Of a DNA stretch of 64,000 nt, positions 24,402 through 33,938 are shown piece by piece. The stretch is from Paenibacillus sp. BIHB 4019 (GTDB lineage: Bacteria; Bacillota; Bacilli; Paenibacillales; Paenibacillaceae): the NCBI RefSeq assembly GCF_002741035.1, contig NZ_CP016808.1, forward strand, positions 4,078,501 to 4,142,500, read 5' to 3'. Under the pieces are notes generated by a model. It saw nothing but the letters and a program-made list of their open reading frames with translations. It was not told where the DNA came from and ran no database searches. Positions within the stretch are counted from its first letter, which is position 1; each line of letters begins with the position of its first letter. Position numbers and translations under genes: made by a program.

Positions 24402-25064
24402 ATGTTGAAAATAATGAAGAAATCAGCAACCATCGCGTTGACAACGGTATTGGCAATGACACTATTGGCAGCATGCCAGGAGAACCACGCGGGGACAACG
24501 CCAACCGTAGACCTAGCTTCTCCGGCAGCAAGTGAAGCATCCGGCTCCAATTCGGAAGTTATTAAGGAAGGCACCATTAAGAAGGAAGGCAATGTGGTTC
24601 TGAAAGAGCTGTCTTTTGTGTATAATGACGTTACCATTGCTCTCTCTGACATCGTAGACGATGCTAAGCTTGAAGGCATGCTGGGTAAAGCCACAGCGAT
24701 CAAGTCCCATACCTATGCTGCGGACGATGGCACGAATATGGATAACCTGATTGGATTCACGGAGAAACAGTACACCTATCCAGGCGTTGTCATTAAAACC
24801 ATTGATTCGGGGGAAGGGAAGCAGTTCAAAATTTTCAATATCAAAATAACCGATTCTAAATATACGACGGTCCGCAATATCAAAGTCGGCGACAGTATCG
24901 AGAAGCTGCAAGAAGCCTATCCCGAAGGGAACCTGATTGGAGGAGAGGTGTCCAATGAAGAGGATGATTACCGCTATTCACCGGTTAATTATGTGGACGT
25001 GATGAATTTTCATATAATTGATAAGAAGGTGGAGAGCATTCAAATCTTCACTCTTTTGGACTAA
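24402..25064 (+). CDS. Predicted lipoprotein, likely target of the adjacent two-component system
   Basis: The protein has 220 residues. It begins with a lipoprotein signal: positively charged start, hydrophobic core and lipobox LLAAC with Cys near residue 25. A Ser/Ala-rich linker follows. The mature domain (about 65-220) contains two related segments ('DIVDDAKLEGMLGKAT', 'IKVGDSIEKLQEAYPEG') seen in Bacillus lipoproteins of unknown function. It is probably anchored on the outer face of the membrane. GGAGGG lies a little close to the ATG. The response-regulator-type direct repeat in its leader suggests it is an output or accessory of the upstream kinase/regulator pair. Confidence 0.75.
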   Translation: MLKIMKKSATIALTTVLAMTLLAACQENHAGTTPTVDLASPAASEASGSNSEVIKEGTIKKEGNVVLKELSFVYNDVTIALSDIVDDAKLEGMLGKATAIKSHTYAADDGTNMDNLIGFTEKQYTYPGVVIKTIDSGEGKQFKIFNIKITDSKYTTVRNIKVGDSIEKLQEAYPEGNLIGGEVSNEEDDYRYSPVNYVDVMNFHIIDKKVESIQIFTLLD

Positions 25065-25114
25065 CGGTATGAGTGTTGGCGAATTGTGGAGTACAATAAT
25101 TATGACAGGCTGAA

Positions 25115-25149
25115 GCAACAATAGTTCTAGAACGGTTCCCCATAGGCAG
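25115..25149. repeat. Short repeat upstream of lysR (copy A)
   Basis: GCAACAATAG (25115-25124) and CCCATAGGCAG (25139-25149) occur here; the same two blocks recur at 26221-26250, just after lysR. Confidence 0.5.
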
Positions 25150-25184
25150 GCCATTTAATAATGGCTCGGCTGTGGGGCTTTTTT
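25138..25184 (+). terminator. Terminator after the lipoprotein gene
   Basis: CCCC...GCCATT pairs with AATGGC...GGGG and is followed by CTTTTTT. Confidence 0.75.
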
Positions 25185-25318
25185 GTGCACCGTGGCTAAG
25201 TTGATTTATTTTTTCTCCTTCGCCCATTGACACCTAGGTAGATGTGGATTACCATTATCACAATATAATTCCAAGTTAACAAGTTGGTTAAGTTGTATTT
25301 TACGAGGAGGCTCTCCCG

Positions 25319-26209
25319 GTGAATATCGAAAATATAGAAGCATTCGTCTATGTCATTTATTACGGCAGCTTCAATAAGGCAGCGGAAAGCCTGTTTCTTT
25401 CCCAGCCGTCTGTAACGGCAAGAATTCAGTCGCTGGAGCGCGAGCTTGATTGCAAGCTGTTCGACCGCATGGGCAAGCAAATTCAATTGACCGAGGAAGG
25501 CAAGCGATTTCTGCCGTATGCCCAGCAAATTTTGCAGACGCTGGAAAAGGGGCGCAAGCAGCTGCATCAGAAGCAGGAGATGCCGGCCCAGCTGAGAATT
25601 GGCTGTACCGTGTCGACGGCGAACTATTTGGTGCCGAGGCTGCTGCCAGCGCTGAAGGAGAAGCATCCCGGCATTCGCTTCAAGACGGTGACTGCTCCGA
25701 CGGATGATATTGTGGAGAAGGTGCTGAACAAAGAGGTCGATATCGGCTTTGTCCGCCAAACGACCCATCCCGGCTTGCGCTCGGTTAAGCTGCTGGATGA
25801 TGCGATTCGGCTGCATGTGTACGAAGGCCACCCCTTTCTGAAGGAGAAGCAAATTACGCTGAGGGCGATAGGGAACCAGCCGCTTGTGTTTTTTGAATGC
25901 GGGGCGCTTGACTGGGTAAGGCTGCAGCGGGTTTTTGAGTCGCTCAATGAACCGCCGGAAATGTCCTGCCATACGGATAATTTGGAAACCGCGAAGCGGC
26001 TCGTGCTGCAAAAGCTGGGCATCTGCTTCCTGCCAAGTTTGTCTGCCTATGACGAGGTTCAGGCGGGACAGCTTTTTCCGATTACGATTCCGGAGGTGGA
26101 GGGCTTGTCGCTTGATACGAACCTGATTATGCTGAACGGCGAGAGCAGCCCATTTTTCGACAGCTTGGTGAAGCTTGTCAAAGCACTGCCTTTCGTCAGC
26201 CGGGCATAA
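25319..26209 (+). CDS. LysR-family regulator of the sulfur-salvage operon
   Basis: The 296-residue protein has an N-terminal helix-turn-helix ('NKAAESLFLSQPSVTARIQS') and a two-lobed effector domain (90-290). The GTG start follows AGGAGG at 25305-25310. It precedes, in the same direction, a cystine-type importer and S-modifying enzymes. In B. subtilis the ytmI operon of the same content is activated by the LysR protein YtlI, so an equivalent role is likely. A possible promoter, TTGACA with a 17-bp spacer, starts at 25227. Confidence 0.88.
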   Translation: MNIENIEAFVYVIYYGSFNKAAESLFLSQPSVTARIQSLERELDCKLFDRMGKQIQLTEEGKRFLPYAQQILQTLEKGRKQLHQKQEMPAQLRIGCTVSTANYLVPRLLPALKEKHPGIRFKTVTAPTDDIVEKVLNKEVDIGFVRQTTHPGLRSVKLLDDAIRLHVYEGHPFLKEKQITLRAIGNQPLVFFECGALDWVRLQRVFESLNEPPEMSCHTDNLETAKRLVLQKLGICFLPSLSAYDEVQAGQLFPITIPEVEGLSLDTNLIMLNGESSPFFDSLVKLVKALPFVSRA

Positions 26210-26220
26210 AACGAGCGAAT

Positions 26221-26250
26221 GCAACAATAGGAGCAGCTGCCCATAGGCAG
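26221..26250. repeat. Short repeat downstream of lysR (copy B)
   Basis: GCAACAATAG (26221-26230) and CCCATAGGCAG (26240-26250) repeat the two blocks found at 25115-25149. Confidence 0.5.
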
Positions 26251-26341
26251 ACCTATCGAATGTTTAGATAAGAGAATAGAAAAACCCTATTATCCGGGGC
26301 ATTGACGGTTTGATGAGCGGATGATAAATTAGTGACAGAAC

Positions 26342-26366
26342 AATTCTTACTTAGTAGGTAGGAATT
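26342..26366. promoter_or_regulatory. Inverted repeat before the sulfur operon
   Basis: AATTCTTAC (26342-26350) and GTAGGAATT (26358-26366) form an imperfect dyad 43 nt before the binding-protein start. It may bind the LysR protein or a CymR-like sulfur repressor; this is a guess from position. Confidence 0.45.
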
Positions 26367-26409
26367 ATAGGTTTTATAAAAATGATCATGACATGGGGGA
26401 ATGATTTTT

Positions 26410-27270
26410 ATGAAAAAAAGAACTTTTTTAGCTACGCTGCTTGTTTTGTCCTTTACGCTGACGGCGTGCGGAGCTGCAAATAATGGCACGAAAGAAACGG
26501 CGGACAGCGGTTCGGGAGCAAGCGCGAGCCCAGCTCAGGAAGTGAAGAAAATTATTGTCGGCACGGGCACCCAGTTTCCGAATGTATGCTTTATCGATGA
26601 GGATGGCAAGCTGACAGGCTTCGACGTTGAGCTCGTTAGAGAGCTGGATAAGCGCCTGCCGGAATATGAGTTTGAATTCCAAACGCAAGAATTTTCCAGC
26701 TTGCTGCTAAGCCTGGAGACGAAAAAAATCGATTTTGTCGCTCACCAAATGGAGAAAAATCCAGAGCGTGAAGCGAAATTCCTTTTTAATAAAGAGCCAT
26801 ACAGCATTTTCCTTTCAAAAATAGCGGTGTACAGAGACAACACAACGATTAAATCGATTGACGATTTGACAGGCAAAAAAATATTTACATCGCCAACGAG
26901 CAACCAAGCCTTTTTCCTGGAGCAATACAACAAGGAGCATAACAATCCGTATGAAATTGTTTACTCCAGCGGCGCAGCCAATGACCGTATTGCTTTGCTC
27001 AAAAGCGGCCGCGTAGATGCAACGCTTGCTACCGATTTCTCGCTTCCTTTCTACCCTGATACGGATGGCAATCCTGCGATGAAGACGGTAGGCGACCCGC
27101 TTATTCAATCCGATGTGCTGTTCGTGCTTCGCAAAGACAGCCAGGAGCTGGCTGACAAACTGGATGCCGCGATTAAAGAAGTTAAAGCTGACGGAACGCT
27201 TTCGAAGCTGAGCATCGAGTGGCTTGGCGAAGATTATACAAAACCGCTTGATGAAGTTGTAAAAAAATAA
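26410..27270 (+). CDS. Amino-acid/cystine-type ABC substrate-binding lipoprotein
   Basis: The 286-residue protein has a lipoprotein signal with lipobox LTAC and an SBP_bac_3 domain: 'NVCFIDEDGKLTGFDVELVR', 'LETKKIDFVAHQMEKNPERE' and 'YTKPLDEVVKK'. The start at 26410 is chosen over an in-frame ATG at 26401, because GGGGGA at 26395-26400 fits only the later codon. It heads an importer of the TcyJKLMN class (cystine and S-substituted cysteines), with two permeases and an ATPase downstream. The B. subtilis operon has two binding proteins; only one is present here. Confidence 0.9.
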   Translation: MKKRTFLATLLVLSFTLTACGAANNGTKETADSGSGASASPAQEVKKIIVGTGTQFPNVCFIDEDGKLTGFDVELVRELDKRLPEYEFEFQTQEFSSLLLSLETKKIDFVAHQMEKNPEREAKFLFNKEPYSIFLSKIAVYRDNTTIKSIDDLTGKKIFTSPTSNQAFFLEQYNKEHNNPYEIVYSSGAANDRIALLKSGRVDATLATDFSLPFYPDTDGNPAMKTVGDPLIQSDVLFVLRKDSQELADKLDAAIKEVKADGTLSKLSIEWLGEDYTKPLDEVVKK

Positions 27271-27318
27271 ATGGCGCTACTAACTTGCTGGTCAAGGGTG
27301 TAAGACGGAGGGAAACAT

Positions 27319-28086
27319 ATGGGCAGAAAATTTGATATTCATTACTTGCTGGATTTCTTACCCAAATTGCTGTCTTACCTGCATATTACCTTGTTTATTG
27401 TAGCTGCATCCATCTTGCTGGGGCTCGTCGTGGGTTTTATTATCGCGCTGCCCCGGCTTTACAAAATTCCTGTATTGCAGCGGGCTTCGCAGGTGTATGT
27501 ATCCTTTTTCCGTGGAACGCCGATATTGATTCAGCTCTTTCTCATTTATTACGGCCTCCCGGAATTGCTCAAGCTCGTTCATATTGATGTATCGCGGGCC
27601 AATGTGCTCGTTTTCGTTATTTTGGCTTATGCTCTCCACAGTGGCGCTTTTATATCCGAGGCGATTCGGGCAGCGGTCAATGGGGTGGATCGCGGGCAGG
27701 TAGAGGCGGCTTATGCGATTGGCATGAGCGGCTATCAGGCGTTTACCCGTATTGTGCTGCCGCAGGCGCTGGCGATATCGATACCGATATTAGCGAATCT
27801 CGTCATCGGCAACTTGAAGGATACGTCGCTGGCATTCACGCTGGGAGCGATGGAAATGACAGGCAAGTCGCAGACGCTCGCCTCGGCGACCCAGCATTTT
27901 ATTGAAACCTATATCGCTTTGTCGCTCATTTATTTTGTAATCAGCACTGTTTTGGAGCGGACCTTCCATCATTTAGAGCGCAGGCTGCTGCGTCATGAGA
28001 AGCAAGTAGCTGAACCGGTCGTGCGTTATGGAAAAAGAAGGCTGTGGAAGCGGACGCTCATTACGCGCTTGGAGAAAGGAGGCTGA
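27319..28086 (+). CDS. Polar amino-acid ABC permease, TcyL/M-like
   Basis: The 255-residue protein is of the HisMQ family, with about five membrane helices, an N-terminal 'TLFIVAASILLGLVVGFIIA' segment and the EAA loop 'EAAYAIGMSGYQAFTRIVLP' that contacts the ATPase. The start has GGAGGG six bases upstream. The charged C-terminal tail after residue 220 is longer than usual. It partners the next permease as a heterodimer. Confidence 0.9.
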   Translation: MGRKFDIHYLLDFLPKLLSYLHITLFIVAASILLGLVVGFIIALPRLYKIPVLQRASQVYVSFFRGTPILIQLFLIYYGLPELLKLVHIDVSRANVLVFVILAYALHSGAFISEAIRAAVNGVDRGQVEAAYAIGMSGYQAFTRIVLPQALAISIPILANLVIGNLKDTSLAFTLGAMEMTGKSQTLASATQHFIETYIALSLIYFVISTVLERTFHHLERRLLRHEKQVAEPVVRYGKRRLWKRTLITRLEKGG

Positions 28087-28091
28087 GCTTC

Positions 28092-28802
28092 ATGTCACTA
28101 GACCCCGGATTTATATGGACGGCCTTTCTCAGCTTGTTCAAAGCGCTGCCGAATACGCTTTATATTACCATCGTCTCGGTGCTCGTCGGTTTCATTATTG
28201 GTACTGCGGTTGCCCTCATTCGGATTTATCGGATTCCCGTTTTATATTCGCTGGCTAGCGCTTATGTGCTATTCATTCGCGGCACGCCGATGCTTATGCA
28301 TTTGCTGCTGATCTATTTCGGGCTTCCGATCCTCATCGATGGTTTGGCTAGCGCACTGGGACTTGGCTTTAATTCAACAGTCATTCCGTTAATCGGCTTT
28401 GCTTATATTTCATTCTCGATTACAGCAGGCGCCTACATGTCGGAGGTTGTGCGCGCAGGCATTCTAGCTGTGAACCGCGGACAGATGGAGGCTGCCTATT
28501 CCATTGGAATGACGACGCCGCAGGCGCTGCGCCGCATCGTACTGCCGCAGGCGCTCGCCGTCTGCTTGCCGAATTTATCCAACAATTTGATCGGCATGCT
28601 GCACGGCTCAACGCTTGCTTTTACCGTATCTGTCGTTGAAATTAACGCCCAGGCGCAAATTGTCGCGGCGACCAATTGGAAGTTTCTTGAGGCCTACCTT
28701 GCAGCTGCGATGCTGTTCTGGGGCATGACGATCTTAATTGAGCAGGCGACAGCTTGGCTGGAGCGCAGAATTAATAAATACAATCGAGGTGGCGTAGCAT
28801 GA
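28092..28802 (+). CDS. Polar amino-acid ABC permease, TcyM-like
   Basis: The 236-residue HisMQ-type permease begins '[20 protein letters not shown]' and has the EAA loop '[20 protein letters not shown]'. The start at 28092 lies five bases after the previous stop, with AAGGAGG at 28077-28083; an upstream extension in frame overlaps the previous gene and is unlikely. Its stop codon overlaps the ATPase start (ATGA). Confidence 0.92.
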   Translation: MSLDPGFIWTAFLSLFKALPNTLYITIVSVLVGFIIGTAVALIRIYRIPVLYSLASAYVLFIRGTPMLMHLLLIYFGLPILIDGLASALGLGFNSTVIPLIGFAYISFSITAGAYMSEVVRAGILAVNRGQMEAAYSIGMTTPQALRRIVLPQALAVCLPNLSNNLIGMLHGSTLAFTVSVVEINAQAQIVAATNWKFLEAYLAAAMLFWGMTILIEQATAWLERRINKYNRGGVA

Positions 28803-29551
28803 TTGAACTGAAGCAAATTTCCAAGTCGTTCGGGAAAAATCAGGTGCTTCAATCCATCGATTTGACGGTGGAAAAAGGCGAGGTCGTTGTTATTTTGGGC
28901 CCAAGCGGTTCAGGCAAAACAACCTTGCTGCGCTGCATCAATTATTTGGAGAAGCCCGATAATGGGCAAATCCGCATTGGCGAATTCGAGCTGGACTTCA
29001 AGGCAGCGGGGAAGAAGGATATTCATAACCTGCGCCAGCGATCGGCAATGGTGTTCCAGCATTACAATTTATTCAAGCATAAGACGGCGCTGGAAAATGT
29101 AATGGAAGGGCTGCTCATTGTGCAGAAGCTGCCCAAGGATGAAGCAAGGCGGCGCAGCACGCAAATGCTCGAGAAGGTAGGGCTTGCGGCGAAGCTTGAC
29201 GCCTACCCAAGCGAGCTGTCCGGCGGGCAGCAGCAGCGGGTAGGCATCGCCCGGGCGCTTGCGCTGAACCCGGAAGTGATTTTATTCGATGAGCCGACGT
29301 CGGCGCTTGACCCGGAGCTTGTGGGCGAGGTGCTTGACGTCATTCGCAAAATCGCTGGAGAAGGCATTACGATGATCGTCGTCACGCATGAAATGGGCTT
29401 CGCCCGCGATGTCGCAAACCATGTCGTCTTTATGGATGGCGGCGTCATCGTCGAGGAAGGCAAGCCGAGCGAGCTGTTCGGCAAGCCGAAGGAAGAGAGA
29501 ACGAAGCAGTTTCTGAAGCGGATCGCGCCGGAACCTAGCTACAGCATATAA
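28799..29551 (+). CDS. ABC importer ATPase, TcyN/GlnQ-like
   Basis: The 250-residue ATPase has Walker [11 protein letters not shown]-loop '[10 protein letters not shown]', signature [15 protein letters not shown], Walker B '[14 protein letters not shown]' and switch His in '[12 protein letters not shown]'. It powers uptake by the two permeases. It overlaps the preceding permease by four bases, indicating coupled translation. Confidence 0.94.
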   Translation: MIELKQISKSFGKNQVLQSIDLTVEKGEVVVILGPSGSGKTTLLRCINYLEKPDNGQIRIGEFELDFKAAGKKDIHNLRQRSAMVFQHYNLFKHKTALENVMEGLLIVQKLPKDEARRRSTQMLEKVGLAAKLDAYPSELSGGQQQRVGIARALALNPEVILFDEPTSALDPELVGEVLDVIRKIAGEGITMIVVTHEMGFARDVANHVVFMDGGVIVEEGKPSELFGKPKEERTKQFLKRIAPEPSYSI

Positions 29552-29585
29552 ACGAGCGTTACGAGGCAAACGACGATGGGAGAGA

Positions 29586-30608
29586 ATGAATATGGCGATT
29601 AAGCTTAGCATTTTAGACCAAAGCCCTGTTTTTCCAGGAAGCACCCCGGCAGAGGCTTTTCAAAATACACTTACACTGGTTAAAAAGGCGGAGCAGCTCG
29701 GCTACAAGCGCTTCTGGGTATCCGAGCATCATGATTCGGCGCAAGTTGCAGGCTCCTCCCCTGAGGTGCTGATCTCGTTTTTGCTTGCTCAGACGGAAAG
29801 TATCCGCATCGGCTCAGGCGGAATTATGCTTCAGCATTATAGCCCTTATAAAGTGGCGGAAAACTTTAATTTGCTGGCGACACTCGCTCCAGGCCGCGTA
29901 GATTTGGGCATCGGCCGCGCTCCGGGCGGGCTGCCGCGTTCCACGCAGGCTTTGCAGAAAGGCATTTCACAGGAGCAGTCCTTGCAGGATAAGCTGGTGG
30001 AATTAGAGCATTTTGTGCAAAATACGCTGCCCGCAGATCATGCGCTTGCTGGGCTGCAGGCATCCCCAGTGCCAGAGCAGCCGGCCGAGATTTTCGTGCT
30101 TGGCGCCAGCGTGGCTAGTGCGAAGCTGGCAGCGGAAGCGGGTTATCCGTATGTGTTTGCCCAATTTATTAATAGCGATGCAGCTGTTGCGGAAGAGGCG
30201 CTAACCGCCTATCATGCCGAGTTTCGCTCGGATAAAGGCAAGCAGCCGCAGGCGATTTTGGCACTGTCGCTCATTGCTGCAAATACCGATGAGGAAGCTG
30301 CGCAGCTGGCCTCTGACCATAAAAATGTCAAAATCCATTTGGAAAACGGCAAGACGCTGACGGTCGGAACCGTCGAACAGGCGGAAGAATTCGGCAGGCA
30401 ATCGGGCCAGACCTATACCGTTGAAGTGAAGGAAGCGGAAATTACGAAAGGCTCGAAGGAGACCGTTCGGAGGCGGCTGCTGGAATGGCAGCAGAAGCAT
30501 CACGTCAATGAATTTATCGTCACGACCGCGGTGAAGGATTTTGAAGCTAGAATTCGTTCCTATGAGCTGTTATCTGAGGCATTCGCTGAGCTTGCTGTAG
30601 AAAGCTAG
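29586..30608 (+). CDS. cmoO: Luciferase-like flavin monooxygenase, CmoO/YtmO-like
   Basis: The 340-residue bacterial luciferase-type TIM barrel begins 'KLSILDQSPVFPGSTPAEAF' and contains 'YKRFWVSEHHD', 'SPEVLIS' and 'LAPGRVDLGIGRAPGG', as in B. subtilis YtmO (CmoO) and relatives. These FMN-dependent enzymes act in breakdown of S-alkylated cysteines. The start may be the second ATG at 29592, which has better spacing to GGGAG. It is directly after the importer ATPase, in line with uptake and oxidation of the same sulfur compound. Confidence 0.85.
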   Translation: MNMAIKLSILDQSPVFPGSTPAEAFQNTLTLVKKAEQLGYKRFWVSEHHDSAQVAGSSPEVLISFLLAQTESIRIGSGGIMLQHYSPYKVAENFNLLATLAPGRVDLGIGRAPGGLPRSTQALQKGISQEQSLQDKLVELEHFVQNTLPADHALAGLQASPVPEQPAEIFVLGASVASAKLAAEAGYPYVFAQFINSDAAVAEEALTAYHAEFRSDKGKQPQAILALSLIAANTDEEAAQLASDHKNVKIHLENGKTLTVGTVEQAEEFGRQSGQTYTVEVKEAEITKGSKETVRRRLLEWQQKHHVNEFIVTTAVKDFEARIRSYELLSEAFAELAVES

Positions 30609-30708
30609 ACCATTTATCATATAGGCCGGTTACTGTGAAAAAAGAATAGCAGGGCAGTCAGCATGAATAGGCTGAAGTGAAAGCGCAAAGCGAAGGGAGG
30701 ACTTTAGC

Positions 30709-31884
30709 ATGGCAGATACACAGGCGGCTGAGAGGACGCAGCAGCTAGGCGCAAAGCTGATTGAAATACGGCGCCAGCTGCACCAGCATCCCGAATTATC
30801 AAATGAAGAGTTTGCTACAACGAAGGCGATTCAACAATGGCTCACGGAAGCGGGCATTCGCATCGTCGATTATGGACTGAAAACGGGTGTAGTTGCCGAA
30901 GTAGGCGGCAAACATAGCGGGCCTGTACTTGCTTTGCGGGCCGATATTGACGCGCTGCCGATTCAAGAGGAGACGGGGCTGCCTTATGCATCGCAAGAAA
31001 CGGGAAAAATGCATGCTTGCGGGCATGATTATCATACCGCTTCGCTCATCGGTGCAGCCTTGCTGCTGAAGCAGCGCGAGGATACACTTTCGGGGACGGT
31101 GCGCCTTATTTTTCAACCATCGGAGGAAAAGGCGACGGGCGCGCAGGCGGTCATTGCAAGCGGAGCGCTTGAAGGTGTGCAAGCGATTTATGGAATTCAT
31201 AATAAGCCGGATCTGCCCGTCGGGACGGTTGGGATTAAGCCGGGACCGATAATGGCGGCAGCCGATGGTTTTGTCGTTGAAGTGACAGGCAAGGGCAGCC
31301 ATGCCGCTGTGCCAGAAGCAAGCATCGATCCGATTGTGACGGCGGCGCATATTGTGACGGCGCTGCAATCGATCGTCAGCCGCAATGTCAGCCCGCTGCT
31401 CAGCGCGGTCATTAGCGTGACGCGCATTCAAAGCGGCACTGCCTGGAATGTCATAGCGGAGAAGGCCGTCTTCGACGGGACGATTCGCACCTTTGACGAG
31501 CAGGTGAGGCAGCATGTGCTGGAGCGCTTCAAACAGGTGGCGGAAAATGTAGCGGCTGCGTTCGGCGCAACTGCGGCGGTACGCTGGATTAAAGGGCCGC
31601 CGGCGGTTCAAAATGACGCTGCTTTAGTAGAAGTCGCGATCGCAGCAGCTCACGATGCGCAGCTGAATGTCGTAGAGCCGCTTCCGTCATCTGCGGGCGA
31701 GGACTTTGCCTATTATCAGAAGCAAGTGCCGGGATTGTTTTTTTTCATGGGAACAGCGGGCCCGCAGGAATGGCATCATCCAGCTTTCGATATTGATGAG
31801 CAGGCGCTGCCGCTGACTGCTGCTTATTTTGCCAATCTCGCAAGCCGTTATTTGGAATCGTTCAGCAAAGCGAATGAACAATAA
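30709..31884 (+). CDS. M20-family deacetylase/amidohydrolase, SndA-like
   Basis: The protein has 391 residues. Metal-site motifs are 'RADIDALPIQEETGLPY', 'HACGHDYHTA', catalytic Glu in 'QPSEEKATGA', 'GIHNKPDLPVG' and the C-terminal 'SSAGEDFAYY'. It resembles hippurate or N-acetyl-amino-acid hydrolases; in the B. subtilis pathway SndA removes the acetyl group from N-acetyl-S-alkylcysteines after the monooxygenase step. GGGAGG lies upstream of the ATG. Adjacency to the acetyltransferase gene supports an acetylate-oxidise-deacetylate cycle. Confidence 0.85.
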   Translation: MADTQAAERTQQLGAKLIEIRRQLHQHPELSNEEFATTKAIQQWLTEAGIRIVDYGLKTGVVAEVGGKHSGPVLALRADIDALPIQEETGLPYASQETGKMHACGHDYHTASLIGAALLLKQREDTLSGTVRLIFQPSEEKATGAQAVIASGALEGVQAIYGIHNKPDLPVGTVGIKPGPIMAAADGFVVEVTGKGSHAAVPEASIDPIVTAAHIVTALQSIVSRNVSPLLSAVISVTRIQSGTAWNVIAEKAVFDGTIRTFDEQVRQHVLERFKQVAENVAAAFGATAAVRWIKGPPAVQNDAALVEVAIAAAHDAQLNVVEPLPSSAGEDFAYYQKQVPGLFFFMGTAGPQEWHHPAFDIDEQALPLTAAYFANLASRYLESFSKANEQ

Positions 31885-31993
31885 ATGTAAGAAATAACTC
31901 AGGAGCGAGTAGACGTCGCCTTATAGATGTAGCGGTCAAAGCTCTTTTTCAACCTATAATTCCGATAAAAATCATGCGAAAGGTGTGTATAGT

Positions 31994-32527
31994 GTGGCGA
32001 AAATCAAAGTGGAAGTTCGGGATGCGGTGGCGGAAGACCGCGAGGCGATTTTGCGTATCGTCGTAGCTGCTTATTCGCAATACGAGGCTGTTATGTCACC
32101 AGCTCGCTGGTTAGATTATAAGGCGTCTATTATTCAATCGGTTGATAAGGAAGGTCCTCATTCGCGCATTATAGCCGAGGTTAATGGGGAAATCGTCGGC
32201 AGCGTGCTGCTGTTCACTTCTTCGGCGATCGCCTATGGGCGTCCAGAGCTAGGGATTGAGTCGCCTATTATCCGCTTGCTTGGAGTAGCGCCGGAGGCCC
32301 GCGGGCTTGGCGTTGCAACTGAGCTGATCAAGGAAAGCATTCGCCGCTCGCTCGCGCTAGGAGCTTCCACGCTGCATTTGCACACCTCGGATTTAATGGC
32401 ATCGGCGATCAAGCTTTATGAGAAGCTTGGCTTTGAACGGGCGACGGACAAGGAAATGTACAATGGCGATGTTTTAGTGAAATGCTACAAGCTGCAGCTT
32501 CAGGAAACGGCATTATTGTCTTCATAA
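31994..32527 (+). CDS. GNAT acetyltransferase, SnaA-like by context
   Basis: The 177-residue GNAT fold has the acetyl-CoA loop region '[20 protein letters not shown]' and the C-terminal '[16 protein letters not shown]'. The GTG at 31994 is chosen over one at 31985, because AAAGG (31978-31983) spaces correctly only to the former. Its place between the deacetylase and the second monooxygenase suggests N-acetylation of S-substituted cysteines. Similarity to SnaA itself cannot be judged by eye. Confidence 0.8.
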   Translation: MAKIKVEVRDAVAEDREAILRIVVAAYSQYEAVMSPARWLDYKASIIQSVDKEGPHSRIIAEVNGEIVGSVLLFTSSAIAYGRPELGIESPIIRLLGVAPEARGLGVATELIKESIRRSLALGASTLHLHTSDLMASAIKLYEKLGFERATDKEMYNGDVLVKCYKLQLQETALLSS

Positions 32528-32549
32528 AAATCCGGAGGAGGAATCGGTT

Positions 32550-33881
32550 ATGGCGAAGCGGAAAAAAATCAAATTAGGTGCGATTGTACATGGGGTTGGC
32601 GGTCACGTTGGGGCTTGGAGACATCAGGATGCGGTGACGGATGCCAGCGTTAATTTTGAATTTTATAAGCAGCAGGCGCAGAAGGCGGAAGCAGGCAAGT
32701 TCGATCTTGTATTTATTGCCGATGGTCTCTATATTACCGAGCATTCGCTGCCTCATTTCTTGAATCGCTTTGAGCCGCTGACGATCCTTTCCGCACTTGC
32801 GGCGGTCACGTCTAAGATTGGCTTGGTCGGCACACTGTCGACGTCCTATAGCGAGCCGTTCACCGTAGCGCGGCAGTTTGCTTCGCTCGATCATATTAGC
32901 GGCGGGCGCGGCGGCTGGAACGTCGTTACCTCTCCGCTTGAAGGCTCGGCGAAAAACTACAGCAAAGCGGATCATCCGACGCATCCGCAGCGCTACCGCA
33001 TTGCGGAGGAATATTTGGAGGTAACGCGCGGCCTTTGGGATTCATGGGAAGACGATGCTTTTGTGCGAAATAAGGAGTCAGGCGTGTTTTTTGACCCGGA
33101 GAAGCTGCATCGCTTGAATCATAAAGGCGAGTTTTTCTCCGTACAAGGGCCGCTTAATATCGCCCGCTCGAAGCAGGGCCATCCGGTTGTATTTCAAGCG
33201 GGGTCCTCGGAGGATGGACGCAATTTGGCAGCGAAAAGCGCCGATGCGGTATTTACGGGGCATGAATCGTTGGAGGAAGCGAAAGCCTTTTATCTCGATG
33301 TGAAAACTAGAGCGGCAGCGTACGGCCGGTCGGCCGATGAAATTGGCATTTTCCCTGGCATTTCTCCAATTATCGGACGCACCCAGGAAGAAGCAGACCG
33401 CAAATACGAGGAGCTTGCCAGCCTCGTATCGATTGATAAGGCTCTGCAATTTTTGGGCCGGTTTTTCGAGCATTTCGACTTCTCCCAGTTTCCGCTTGAT
33501 GAGCCGTTCCCGGACATTGGCGATCTCGGCAGCAACAGCTTCCGCAGCGGCACGGACAAAATCAAGAGCAAAGCTCGGGAGCACGGCTTGACGCTGCGCC
33601 AAGTCGCGCTCAGCGCAGCAACGCCGCGCACCGACTTTATTGGTACGCCGGAGAAAATCGCTGATTTAATTCAGCAGTGGCATGAGGAAGAGGGAGCGGA
33701 CGGCTTCATTATCCATTCCTCCGTGCCTAAGGGGCTGGATGACTTCGTTGATCTAGTCGTGCCGATTTTGCAGGAGCGGGGCATCTACCGGACGGATTAT
33801 GAGCATGATACGCTTCGCGGCAACCTGGAGCTGCCGATTCCTGAAAATCGCTATGCCGCAAAGGCGCTAAGCGAAGCTTAA
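32550..33881 (+). CDS. NtaA/SnaA/DszA-family flavin monooxygenase, CmoJ/YtnJ-like
   Basis: The 443-residue luciferase-like monooxygenase has '[20 protein letters not shown]', '[14 protein letters not shown]', '[20 protein letters not shown]' and '[20 protein letters not shown]', typical of the NtaA/DszA class that uses FMNH2 from a partner reductase. CmoJ/YtnJ and YxeK are the Bacillus members that cleave C-S bonds of modified cysteines. A strong GGAGGAGG lies before the ATG. It is the last gene of the operon; no clear terminator is seen directly after it. Confidence 0.88.
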   Translation: MAKRKKIKLGAIVHGVGGHVGAWRHQDAVTDASVNFEFYKQQAQKAEAGKFDLVFIADGLYITEHSLPHFLNRFEPLTILSALAAVTSKIGLVGTLSTSYSEPFTVARQFASLDHISGGRGGWNVVTSPLEGSAKNYSKADHPTHPQRYRIAEEYLEVTRGLWDSWEDDAFVRNKESGVFFDPEKLHRLNHKGEFFSVQGPLNIARSKQGHPVVFQAGSSEDGRNLAAKSADAVFTGHESLEEAKAFYLDVKTRAAAYGRSADEIGIFPGISPIIGRTQEEADRKYEELASLVSIDKALQFLGRFFEHFDFSQFPLDEPFPDIGDLGSNSFRSGTDKIKSKAREHGLTLRQVALSAATPRTDFIGTPEKIADLIQQWHEEEGADGFIIHSSVPKGLDDFVDLVVPILQERGIYRTDYEHDTLRGNLELPIPENRYAAKALSEA

Positions 33882-33938
33882 AACCGTATTTGTGAAAAGT
33901 TGATAGGACAAGAAAGAATAGTAAATACGTTTGTATTA

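Noticed and set aside
25196..26227. 343-residue open frame on the minus strand across lysR
   Set aside because: It is fully antisense to the LysR gene, with shadow-type composition (Gln, Leu, Arg, His) and no domain.
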